Part shown: piece after piece, positions 51,631 through 59,226 of the stretch | How the letters are laid out: each line of letters starts with the position of its first letter | How positions within the stretch are numbered: the stretch's first letter is position 1 | Assembly: GCF_006716745.1 (NCBI RefSeq) | Contig: NZ_VFPP01000001.1 | Span: forward strand, 682,001-746,000 | Length of the DNA stretch: 64,000 nt | DNA from: Saccharothrix saharensis | Lineage (GTDB): Bacteria; Actinomycetota; Actinomycetes; Mycobacteriales; Pseudonocardiaceae | Direction: 5' to 3' | Position numbers and translations under genes: made by a program | The notes under the pieces: generated by a model | What the model was told of the DNA's origin: nothing | Databases searched by the model: none | The model's input: the letters and a program-made list of their open reading frames with translations, nothing else

Positions 51631-52551
51631 TCAGTCGGTCCGGATGCGGCGGGCGGCCAGGTAGCTCAACCCGGTGATGGCGACCGTCGCGATGAGCAGC
51701 AGCCAGGCGATGGCCGACGCGTAGCCGAAGTCGAACTTCGCGAAGCCCTGCTCGTAGAGGTAGAGCGCGGCGGTCTGGAACTGCCGGTCCGAGCCGCCGG
51801 TCGCGGCGGCGGCGCCGGGGTTGAACAGCAGCGGCTCGGCCAGCAGCCGCATGTTGCCCGCGGTGGCGATCACGGTGGAGAAGATGATCTGCGGCCGCAG
51901 CATGGGCACGGTGATGCGCCAGAACTGCTGCCACGCGCTCGCGCCGTCCAGCCGGGCCGCCTCGTACACGCTGGTCGGGATGGCCTGCATGGAGGCCAGG
52001 AAGATCAGCGCGTGGTAGCCGGTCCAGCGCCACACCACCATCGCGGCGATGGCGGTGTGGGAGCTGCCGGTGCCGGCCTGCCAATCGATCCGGCCCGCGC
52101 CGAACAGGTCCAGCACCCAGTTGATCAGGCCGAAGTCACGGCCGAACAGCTGCGCGAAGATGATCGTCACCGCCGCCACCGAGGTGATGTTCGGCAGCAG
52201 CACGCCCATCCGGAAGAACGTCCGGCCGCGCAGCCGCCGGTTGAGCAGCTGCGCGATGCCGAGCGCGAACAGGATCTGCGGGACGGTGGTGAGCAGCCAC
52301 AGGCTCAGCGTGTTGCCCATCGCGTTCCAGAAGTACGGGTCCGCGGTGAGCAGTTGGACGTAGTTGTCCACGCCGATGAACGTGGCGGCGTCGCCGTCGA
52401 GCAGGTTGCGGTCCTGCATCGACACCCAGCCGGTGTAGAGCAGGGGGAACAGGCCGAACACCGCGAACAGCAGGAAGTACGGCGCGATGTAGGCGTAGGG
52501 CGCGTACCGGATGTCCCACCGGTGGCGGCGTTCGCGCCAGTCCGTCTTCAT
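51631..52551 (-). CDS. Sugar ABC transporter permease (CebF/MalF type)
   Basis: 306 residues from ATG 52551, sharing one base with the binding-protein stop. Six-helix MalF-like permease: YAYIAPYFLLFAVFGLFPLLYTGWVSMQD, MGNTLSLWLLTTVPQILFALGIAQLLN, and the EAA loop YEAARLDGASAWQQFWRITVPMLRPQI. SDRQFQTAALYLYEQGFAKFDFGYASAIAW is the usual periplasmic end. Longer open frame to 52593 lacks a ribosome site. Confidence 0.92.
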   Translation of the reverse strand: MKTDWRERRHRWDIRYAPYAYIAPYFLLFAVFGLFPLLYTGWVSMQDRNLLDGDAATFIGVDNYVQLLTADPYFWNAMGNTLSLWLLTTVPQILFALGIAQLLNRRLRGRTFFRMGVLLPNITSVAAVTIIFAQLFGRDFGLINWVLDLFGAGRIDWQAGTGSSHTAIAAMVVWRWTGYHALIFLASMQAIPTSVYEAARLDGASAWQQFWRITVPMLRPQIIFSTVIATAGNMRLLAEPLLFNPGAAAATGGSDRQFQTAALYLYEQGFAKFDFGYASAIAWLLLIATVAITGLSYLAARRIRTD

Positions 52552-53798
52552 CAGCTCTCGAGCCTCTTGACGTCGCCCACGAACTGGTTCCACGACTCGT
52601 CCGGGCTCTGCTTGCCCTGCTCGACGCGCTGCATGGCGTTGCCCATCTCGGTCTGCACGTCACCGGCCTTCGGGCCCTGGTACTGCGGCTTCAGCGCGCG
52701 GGCGGCGTCGGTGAAGACCTTGCCGACGGGCGCGTTGTTGAAGAACGGGTCCTGCTTCTTGGCCACCGACTCCTCGCTGTAGAGCTTGGGCGTGGACGGG
52801 AGCAGGCCCGCGCTGGCGAAGACCTTGGCCTGCTGCTCGGGCGCGGTGAGCCAGGCGGCGAGCGCGACGGCCTTGTCGGTGTTCTTGCCCTGCTTGGGCA
52901 CGGTCAGGTAGGAGCCGCCCCAGTTGCCGCCGCCGCCGGGCACGGCCGCGAGGTCCCACTTGCCCGAGGTCTCGGGCGCCTGGTCCTTGATCTTGGCCAT
53001 CATCCACGCCGGGCAGGCCAGGGTGGCGAACTGGCCCTGCTTGAAGCCGGTGTTCCACTGCGGGGTGCTGTGCAGCAGCCCGGCGGACAGGCCGTCGGCC
53101 ACGCCCTGGGCGACCAGGTTCCAGCCCTTGCGGATGTCGGCGTTGTCGCCGACCACGATCTTGTCGGTCTTGTCGTAGTAGCCGGTGGGCGCCTGGCCGA
53201 CGATCGCGTTGAGCACGGTGGGGCCGCCGTCGAAGAACTTGGCGCCCGCCGGGGCCTTGGCCGCGAACTGCTTGCCGGTGGCCATGAACTGCTCCCAGGT
53301 GGGCCACAGCGCGGAGACCTGGTCGCGGTCGGACGGCAGGCCGGCGGCCTCGAACAGGTCGCGGCGGTAGCAGATGGCCAGGCCGCCGACGTCGGTGCCG
53401 TAGCCGATCTGCTTGCCGTCCTTGGACAGCGAGCCCTCCCACTTCCAGTCCAGCCAGCGGTCCTTGACGTCGGCGCCGAGCTCGACGAACTGGCCGGGGT
53501 TGGCCTTGAACTGGTTGATGTAGCCGACGTCGACGGCCTCGATGTCCGCCGCGCCGTTGTTGGTGGCGAGGTGGGCGGCGAGGTTCTTGTGGTGGTCGGA
53601 GTAGGAGGCGGTGCGGTCGGTGATGTCGATGTCCGGGTGCGCCTTCTCGTACTCCTCGAACAGCTGCTGGTAGCCGAAGTTGCCGAACAGCCCGATGGTG
53701 ATCCTGGTCTTGCCGTCGCTCGCGCCGCTGCCGCAGCCGGCGGCGACCAGGGCGGCGGCCAGCAGGCCGGCGCCGACCAAGGTCGGAGTTCGTCTCAT
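52551..53798 (-). CDS. Sugar ABC transporter substrate-binding lipoprotein (CebE type)
   Basis: 415 residues from ATG 53798, with GGGAGAG about 7 nt upstream. Lipoprotein signal MRRTPTLVGAGLLAAALVAAGCGSG (lipobox Cys near 23). Family 1 extracytoplasmic solute-binding fold: ITIGLFGNFGYQQLFEEYEKAHPDIDITDR, IEAVDVGYINQFKANPGQFVELG, GYGTDVGGLAICYRRDLFEAAGLP, FATLACPAWMMAKIKDQAPETSGKWDLAAVPGGGGNWGGSYLTV, AAWLTAPEQQAKVFASAGLLPS. Close in wording to CebE of streptomycetes, which binds cellobiose/cellotriose. First gene of the operon, divergent from the LacI regulator. Confidence 0.92.
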   Translation of the reverse strand: MRRTPTLVGAGLLAAALVAAGCGSGASDGKTRITIGLFGNFGYQQLFEEYEKAHPDIDITDRTASYSDHHKNLAAHLATNNGAADIEAVDVGYINQFKANPGQFVELGADVKDRWLDWKWEGSLSKDGKQIGYGTDVGGLAICYRRDLFEAAGLPSDRDQVSALWPTWEQFMATGKQFAAKAPAGAKFFDGGPTVLNAIVGQAPTGYYDKTDKIVVGDNADIRKGWNLVAQGVADGLSAGLLHSTPQWNTGFKQGQFATLACPAWMMAKIKDQAPETSGKWDLAAVPGGGGNWGGSYLTVPKQGKNTDKAVALAAWLTAPEQQAKVFASAGLLPSTPKLYSEESVAKKQDPFFNNAPVGKVFTDAARALKPQYQGPKAGDVQTEMGNAMQRVEQGKQSPDESWNQFVGDVKRLES

Positions 53799-54039
53799 AA
53801 CGCGGCTCTCCCTCTCCATCACTAAGCGGGCCGTTTTCGGGCACGCCGGGGACCCGCGGGGTTGTTCCGGGGTTTCCGGCGAATTCGACCGGGACGTGCG
53901 TCCGGCCGGTGTGGTGTACATGACAGCCCCGGGCCGCGACACCGTCAAGTAACGAACCGATAACCTGCCTGTTCCACTCCTTCGGAGTTTCCGCAGGTGA
54001 TACCGTGTCCACCCTGGTCAGGACGCACCGGCTGAACGC

Positions 54040-54055
54040 TTGAAACCGGTTACAA
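54040..54055. promoter_or_regulatory. LacI-family operator before the regulator gene
   Basis: TTGAAACCGGTTACAA is a near-perfect 16-bp palindrome centred on CCGG, 14 bp upstream of the LacI-type gene start. Its form (GAAACCGGTTAC-like) is that of LacI/GalR operators with central CG, and differs from the CebR box at 20345. The remaining spacer 53799-54039 must hold the sugar-operon promoter; I see no second clear operator there, only a half-site-like CGATAACCTG near 53960. Confidence 0.65.
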
Positions 54056-54069
54056 AGAAAGGGCGGGAG

Positions 54070-55104
54070 ATGACCACGATCCGTGAGATCGCCCAGCTGT
54101 GCGGGGTGTCCGTGGCGACCGTTTCACGCGTTTTCAACCAGCCGCTGACAGTCAGCAAGGAAAAGCGCGAAGTGGTCGAGCGGGTGGCCCGCGAGCTGGA
54201 CTACCGGCCCAACGAGTCGGCGCGCGCGCTGGCCACCAAGCGGTCCGGGTTGATCGGCCTGGTGTGGGACACCGACCACCGCAGGCCCGGTTGGCGGCAC
54301 CCGTACCTGCAGGAGCTGCTGATCGGGTTGAAGTCGGCGTTGAGCGCGCACGGCTACCACCTGCTGATGCTGGCCACGAGCGGGTCCGCCGCGTTGCGGG
54401 CGGTCGGCGCGTCGCTGGCGGACCCGGTGGCGTACGTGAACATGACCCGGCGCCACCACCTGGGCGGGCTGGTGCTCATCGACAGCGGCTCGGACGCCCC
54501 GGCGTTCGCCGCGTTCGCCCAGTCCGGGTTGCCGTGCGTGGCGGTGGACGTGGACGTCGACGGGCCGCGGGCGACGTACGTGACGTCGGACAACGTGGGC
54601 GGTGCGGCGATGGCGGTGCGGCACCTGGTCGAGGCGGGCCACCGCCGCATCGCCACCGTCACCGGGCCGCGGGCCAACCGGCCGGCGGTGGACCGGCTGG
54701 ACGGCTTCCGCGAGGCGATGGCCGGGGCCGGCCTGGCCGTGCCGCCGCAGTACGTGGTGGAGGGCGACTACTACCGGCCCAGCGGGCAGTCGGCGATGCG
54801 GTCGCTGATCGCGTTGCCGGAGCCGCCGACGGCGGTGTTCTGCGCCAGCGACGAGATGGCGGTGGGCGCGTTGCTGGCCGCGCGCCACGCGGGGCTGCGG
54901 GTGCCGGAGGACTTGGCGGTGGTGGGGTTCGACGACATCGAGCTGGCCGCGTTGGTGGATCCGCCGCTGACCACGTTGGCGCAGGACAAGGCCGGTATCG
55001 GGGTGGCCGCGGCGCGGGCCGTGCTGACCATGGTGCACGGCGGGGACAAGCCCGCGCCCGCGTTCCTGCCGACCCGGCTGGTGGTGCGGTCCTCCAGCCG
55101 GTGA
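54070..55104 (+). CDS. LacI family transcriptional regulator of the sugar operon
   Basis: 344 residues from ATG 54070. DNA-binding helix-turn-helix TTIREIAQLCGVSVATVSRVFNQPLTVSKEKREVVERVARELDYRPNESARALATKRSGLIGLV, with hinge at about 50-60. Periplasmic-binding-fold effector domain: GGLVLIDSGSDAPAFAAF, TSDNVGGAAMAVRHLVEAGHRRIATVTGP, PTAVFCASDEMAVGALLAARHAGLRVPEDLAVVGFDDIELAALVDPPLTT. Probably a repressor released by the imported sugar. Divergent from cebE-like gene; the operator at 54040-54055 indicates autoregulation. Confidence 0.92.
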   Translation: MTTIREIAQLCGVSVATVSRVFNQPLTVSKEKREVVERVARELDYRPNESARALATKRSGLIGLVWDTDHRRPGWRHPYLQELLIGLKSALSAHGYHLLMLATSGSAALRAVGASLADPVAYVNMTRRHHLGGLVLIDSGSDAPAFAAFAQSGLPCVAVDVDVDGPRATYVTSDNVGGAAMAVRHLVEAGHRRIATVTGPRANRPAVDRLDGFREAMAGAGLAVPPQYVVEGDYYRPSGQSAMRSLIALPEPPTAVFCASDEMAVGALLAARHAGLRVPEDLAVVGFDDIELAALVDPPLTTLAQDKAGIGVAAARAVLTMVHGGDKPAPAFLPTRLVVRSSSR

Positions 55105-55108
55105 GCGG

Positions 55109-56044
55109 TCAGCACGTCGGGGCCGGCGTGCTGCCCGGCGGGCCGAATTCCAGGCGCAGCGAGTCGGTGCGGGGCACGACGAACGCGGTGCCCGCCGAGG
55201 ACCGCCACGTGGCGGGCAGGAACACGTACTGGCCGCCGGACCGGAGCAGCAGCTTCAACCCGTCGTAGCGGTACTTGTACGCGCCGTCGGGCTGTCCGCA
55301 GGCGACCTGGCGCACGCCCTCACCGGTCAGGTTCAGGCCCTCCCCGCTGTAGACGACCACCGCGGGCATGTCCGGCACGCGTGCCTCGACCTCGAACCCG
55401 CGCCGGGTGCCGACCGCGCTGGAGTAGTCCCCGACCGACCACAACAAACCGATGCTGACGAGCAGGAACGCGGCCACCGACTCCGCGACGCCGAACCGCG
55501 CGCCCCTGCGGCCCCGACCGGCCGTGACGCTCGACCGCCGCCACGCGAAGGCCGGCAGCACGATGCCGACCGCGAACCCCAGCCCCGGCAGGCCCGGGTA
55601 GGCGCGGAACGGCTCCGGGTGGACGGTGATCGGCACGGTGACCGCGAGCAGGGCGATGCCGAGCACGGCGGCGATCGGCGCGCAGACCCGCGGCAACGCC
55701 GCCCACTGCCGGGCGGGCAGCCGGGTGCGCGCGTACCGGGCCAGGAACGTGCCGGACAGGACGGCGATCGCGATGCCGGCCAGCGGCAGGAACAACCCGT
55801 CCGCGCCGCGGGCCAGCACCTCGTCCGGGGTCTGGCCGAGCAGCGTGTAGTGCACCCGGAAGTGGGCGAAGAAGACCTGCGTCGCGACCAGGCCGAAGAA
55901 GTACAGCAGGGTGGTGAGCAGGGTGGTGTCGGCGACGACCGACGCCATGATCCGCGACGCCCGCGCCGGCCCGGTCTGCGGCACGACCGGGTCGGTCGCG
56001 GGCTGCGCCGGGCTCGCGCTCCGGCGGGCGGTCACGGCGGTCAC
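55109..56044 (-). CDS. Uncharacterised four-to-five-helix membrane protein
   Basis: 311 residues from GTG 56044. An N-terminal Ala/Pro-rich cytoplasmic tail is followed by hydrophobic segments TTLLYFFGLVATQVFFAHF, LFLPLAGIAIAVLSGTFLA, VCAPIAAVLGIALLAVTVPI, LGFAVGIVLPAFAW and VAAFLLVSIGLLWSVGDYSSAV. A C-terminal ~90-residue extracytoplasmic domain ends in SLRLEFGPPGSTPAPTC. I do not recognise the family; the layout resembles membrane proteins paired with secreted partners. Its GTG start overlaps a TGA (56043-56041) that would terminate the frameshifted lipoprotein, so the two belong together. Confidence 0.6.
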   Translation of the reverse strand: MTAVTARRSASPAQPATDPVVPQTGPARASRIMASVVADTTLLTTLLYFFGLVATQVFFAHFRVHYTLLGQTPDEVLARGADGLFLPLAGIAIAVLSGTFLARYARTRLPARQWAALPRVCAPIAAVLGIALLAVTVPITVHPEPFRAYPGLPGLGFAVGIVLPAFAWRRSSVTAGRGRRGARFGVAESVAAFLLVSIGLLWSVGDYSSAVGTRRGFEVEARVPDMPAVVVYSGEGLNLTGEGVRQVACGQPDGAYKYRYDGLKLLLRSGGQYVFLPATWRSSAGTAFVVPRTDSLRLEFGPPGSTPAPTC

Positions 56045-56140
56045 GGCCCGCTGCTCGTCGTCCCGGGCGCCGTTCCGGCCGTCGCCTCGGGTGTCGTCTC
56101 GGGCGTCGCCCCCTCCGACGACGGGGTCTGCCCGGTGGTC

Positions 56141-56644
56141 TCACCGGCGCACGCGCCCCGGTGGATCCGAACCGTTCCACCCGGTTGCACGCTCGGGACC
56201 GCCGCCGGGAGGCGCACCCGGCGAGATCTCCGAGACGCAGTTCCCGCCGACCCGGGGAACGACGACGGTCACGCCGCACAGGTCCCGGTCGCACCCCCGG
56301 TTGCCTCGGATCCTCCCCTCGATCGTCTCCTTCGTCTCCTCCACGCCCGCGCCGACCAGCTCGGTGGTGTCGTACTTGATCGGGCTGCCGGGCACGCCGG
56401 GCGGGTTGGCGCTCCCCTGCGGCACGCGAGGGGTGGGGATCTGCGGCTCCGGGGTTCCGGGCCGCGTCGCCGATCCCTCCCCGGACCGCCCCGGGGTGCC
56501 GTGCGCGGAGTGCTCCGACGTCGTCGGTTCCGCGGACGGGACCTCGTCGGCCCGTTGCCGGGTCGGCTGTCCCGGCAGGGCGGCGCAACCGGCCGCCACC
56601 GTGCAGGCCAGGACGGTGAACGTTTCTCCGGTAAACCACCTCAT
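56141..56644 (-). CDS. Lipoprotein, probably frameshifted near its 3' end
   Basis: 167 residues from ATG 56644 (GAGG 5 nt upstream). Signal FTVLACTVAAGCAALPG has a lipobox-like Cys; then an Arg/Pro/Ser-rich linker and KYDTTELVGAGVEETKETIEGRI...CDRDLCGVTVVVPRVGGNCVSEI. After about 56205 the frame degrades (APPGGGPERATGWNG). A one-base shift there gives VPSVQPGGTVRIHRGACAGE followed by a Thr/Ser-rich tail ending at TGA 56043-56041, which overlaps the next gene's GTG. The ancestral gene thus probably spanned 56644-56041. It could be a real frameshift or an assembly error. Function unknown. Confidence 0.6.
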   Translation of the reverse strand: MRWFTGETFTVLACTVAAGCAALPGQPTRQRADEVPSAEPTTSEHSAHGTPGRSGEGSATRPGTPEPQIPTPRVPQGSANPPGVPGSPIKYDTTELVGAGVEETKETIEGRIRGNRGCDRDLCGVTVVVPRVGGNCVSEISPGAPPGGGPERATGWNGSDPPGRVRR

Positions 56645-56726
56645 TGGGCCTCACCCGCCCTCGTTACTCCTTCTGGGTTCACTCTTTAGGAGTTTCGGAG
56701 CAGTGGCTGGATACACGTTGCGTGAC

Positions 56727-57896
56727 TCAGGGTCGGAAGACCGCGCGGACGCAGTCGTCCTCCTTGTCCTTGAACAGCCGGTAGCCGCGCGCGCCTTCCT
56801 CCAGCGGCAGGACGTGCGTGGCCAGGTGGGTGGTGGTGAGCTCGCCCGAGGCCATCCGGTCGAGCAGCATCGGGATGTAGCGCTGCCCGTGCTGCTGCGC
56901 GCCGCGCAAGGTCAGGCCCTTGTTCATCACCGCGCCGAGCGGGAACTTGTCGACCACCCCGCTGAACACGCCGAGCACGAAGACGGTGCCGCCCTTGCGG
57001 CAGGCGTGGATCGCCTCGCGCACCGCGATCGGCCGGTCGGTCTCCAGCTTCAGCTTGCTCTTGACCTGGTCGTAGGCGTACTGGGGGCCGTAGCTGTGCG
57101 CCTCGCAGCCGACCGCCTCGATGCACACGTCCGGGCCGCGTCCGCCGGTCATCTCGCGCAGCGCGGCGCCGATGTCGACGTGCTCGTAGTTCAAGGTCTC
57201 CAGGCCGAACACGGACTCGGCCTGCCGCAGCCGGTAGTCGAAGCGGTCCACCACGACGACCCGTTCCGCGCCGAGCAGCTGCGCCGAGCGGGCAGCCATC
57301 TGCCCCACCGCGCCGCTGCCCCACACGGCTACGACGTCACCCGGCCGCACGCCGCCCAGGTCCGCGCCCATCCACCCGGTGGGCGCGGAGTCGGAGGCGA
57401 ACACCGCGCTCAGGTCGTCCACGCCGTCGGGGATCGGGATGGCGTTGTGGTCGGCGAACGGCACGCGCACGTACTCGGCGTGGCTGCCCTTGAAGCCGCC
57501 CATCGCGTGCGAGTAGCCGAAGATCCCGCCCGGGTCGGCGCCCCACAGCGCCTGCGTGATGCCGGGGTTGGTATTGGTGTTGTCGCACAGCGACCACAGG
57601 TCGTTGCGGCAGTAGTAGCACTGCCCGCACCCGATGAACGACGCCACGACGACCCGGTCGCCCACCGCGTGGCGGGTCACGCCGGGCCCGACCTCGACGA
57701 CCTCGCCCATGAACTCGTGCCCGATCACGTCACCGGCCTGCATGAACGGGATGTGGCCGGTGAGCAGGTGCAGGTCCGAGCCGCACGCGGTGCTCAGCCG
57801 CACCTTCAGGATGAGGTCGCCGTCGTTGAGGATCCGCGGGTCGGGCACGTCCTGCACCCGCACGTCGTTGACGCCTTCCCAGCACAACGCCCTCAC
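56727..57896 (-). CDS. Zinc-dependent alcohol dehydrogenase (formaldehyde-dehydrogenase-like)
   Basis: 389 residues from ATG 57896. MDR fold: MRALCWEGVNDVRVQDVPDP, catalytic zinc ligands in STACGSDLHLL and VIGHEFMGEVVEVGPGV. The structural zinc loop is FIGCGQCYYCRNDLWSLC, and the NAD-binding VAVWGSGAVGQMAARSAQLLGAERVVVVDRFDYRL. The extra loop and the overall length match glutathione-independent formaldehyde/threonine-type dehydrogenases that act on small aldehydes or alcohols. Its start overlaps the stop of the upstream small gene by 4 nt, so they form one operon. Confidence 0.9.
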   Translation of the reverse strand: MRALCWEGVNDVRVQDVPDPRILNDGDLILKVRLSTACGSDLHLLTGHIPFMQAGDVIGHEFMGEVVEVGPGVTRHAVGDRVVVASFIGCGQCYYCRNDLWSLCDNTNTNPGITQALWGADPGGIFGYSHAMGGFKGSHAEYVRVPFADHNAIPIPDGVDDLSAVFASDSAPTGWMGADLGGVRPGDVVAVWGSGAVGQMAARSAQLLGAERVVVVDRFDYRLRQAESVFGLETLNYEHVDIGAALREMTGGRGPDVCIEAVGCEAHSYGPQYAYDQVKSKLKLETDRPIAVREAIHACRKGGTVFVLGVFSGVVDKFPLGAVMNKGLTLRGAQQHGQRYIPMLLDRMASGELTTTHLATHVLPLEEGARGYRLFKDKEDDCVRAVFRP

Positions 57897-58324
57897 AGCC
57901 GCCCCTCCCCCGCCGACTTGCCGATCACCGCGCGCAGCAGCTTGCCCGCCGGGCCCGGGTGGGTGGTGGGCGGTGTGTCGGGCCGGATCACGTCACCCGT
58001 CTCCAGCAGCGACTTCGTCTTGCGCAACGCCACGCGCAGGTCCTCCCTCGACACGTCGTCGTCCTCGGGCACGGCCAGCACCTCGGTGCCCCGGTCGCCC
58101 GGGGCGGGGCGCAGGCGCACCTCGACGCGCCCGCGCAGCTCGCCCATCGGACCGGGCAGCTCCGCCAACCCGGCCACGACGTCGAACGGCCGGTCCACGG
58201 TCACCGCGAGCCAGTGGTCGGACCGGCTGCGGCGCAGTTCGCGCCGACGGGTCGTCATCCGCCGGCCGACCGCCACCGCCGCACCCACGCCGGTGACGGC
58301 GACGGCTTTCACGGTTGCGTTCAT
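57893..58324 (-). CDS. Small SRPBCC-like partner of the alcohol dehydrogenase
   Basis: 143 residues from ATG 58324. A short N-terminal hydrophobic segment (TVKAVAVTGVGAAVAVG) precedes a basic loop and a beta-rich region (HWLAVTVDRPFDVVAGLAELPGPMGELRGRVEVRLRPAPGDRGTEVLAV) that looks like a START/polyketide-cyclase fold. The helical tail has SREDLRVALRKTKSLLETGDVI. Comparable small proteins lie next to this dehydrogenase type in other actinomycetes. Role unknown. Confidence 0.6.
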   Translation of the reverse strand: MNATVKAVAVTGVGAAVAVGRRMTTRRRELRRSRSDHWLAVTVDRPFDVVAGLAELPGPMGELRGRVEVRLRPAPGDRGTEVLAVPEDDDVSREDLRVALRKTKSLLETGDVIRPDTPPTTHPGPAGKLLRAVIGKSAGEGRL

Positions 58325-58409
58325 CACTCCGCCTTTCGTCGCGAAGTCAGCGAGTACCCAGCGGGCGGCGACTCACTCGGGTGGGAGACGAGCGGGTCGG
58401 CAGTGGTCG

Positions 58410-59198
58410 TCACCCGGGCAGGGCGAACGTCGCACCCCGGTCGACGTACGACACCGCCACCGGGGGCCTGCGCCGCTCGACCTCGGCGACGAACTCCGAC
58501 AGCGGGGACTTCATCACGCTGTAGTCGTCGAAGTGCACCGGCACCGCCTGCTTCGGGCGCAACAGCTCCAGCAGGTCGACGCCCTGCTCGCCGTCCATGG
58601 TCAGCAGCACCCCGAGCACCTTGGTGCCGCCCAGGTGCAGCACCGCGACGTCGATCGACGGGTAGCGCTCGCGGATCTCGCGCAGGTCGTCGTGCACCAA
58701 GGTGTCGCCGCTGATGTAAAGGCGCAACGGCGTGGCGGTGGGCGCGGCCCGGTACTCGACCATGCTGCCCATGACCGGCGGCAGCAGCCGGGCCAGCCGG
58801 CCCCGCGCGTGCCGGCCGGGCAACGCCGTCACGGTGAGGCTCGCCCCGTCCTTGCGCAGGCTCAGGTCGGCCCACGTGGACAGCGCGACCGGCTCTCGGA
58901 ACCCGCGCCGGGCCAACCGGCGCGCGGCGTGCGGCGTGGTCAGGATCGGCAGGTCGCGGTCCAGCCGGCGGGCGGCGATCCGGTCGAAGTGGTCGCCGTG
59001 GAAGTGCGACAGCACGGCCGCGTCCACCGGCGGCAGGTCGTCGATCCCCACCGCCGGGTCCACGCGCCGCCGGGCCAGGACCCCCTGCCCGATGTGGGTC
59101 CACTGGCCGCGGCGCAGGAAGTTGGGATCGGTGAGCAGCGTGAACGGCCCCAACCGCAGCACCGTGGTCGCGTTGCCGACGAAGAACAGCGAGTTCAT
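58410..59198 (-). CDS. Metallo-beta-lactamase-fold hydrolase (UlaG/RomA-like)
   Basis: 262 residues from ATG 59198 (an alternative longer frame to 59339 lies in the neighbouring gene). SLFFVGNATTVLRLGPFTLLTDPNF, the metal-binding LSHFHGDHFDRIAA (HxHxDH, about 61-73), VTALPGRHARG, LYISGDTLVHDDL and VPVHFDDY supply the usual di-metal ligands. Such stand-alone enzymes hydrolyse phosphodiester, lactone or N-acyl-ethanolamine-like bonds. No ribosome site is obvious. It lies 28 nt downstream of the STAND gene stop. Confidence 0.85.
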   Translation of the reverse strand: MNSLFFVGNATTVLRLGPFTLLTDPNFLRRGQWTHIGQGVLARRRVDPAVGIDDLPPVDAAVLSHFHGDHFDRIAARRLDRDLPILTTPHAARRLARRGFREPVALSTWADLSLRKDGASLTVTALPGRHARGRLARLLPPVMGSMVEYRAAPTATPLRLYISGDTLVHDDLREIRERYPSIDVAVLHLGGTKVLGVLLTMDGEQGVDLLELLRPKQAVPVHFDDYSVMKSPLSEFVAEVERRRPPVAVSYVDRGATFALPG

Positions 59199-59226
59199 GA
59201 CGGCGGGGTGCCCGCACGCGGACCGG

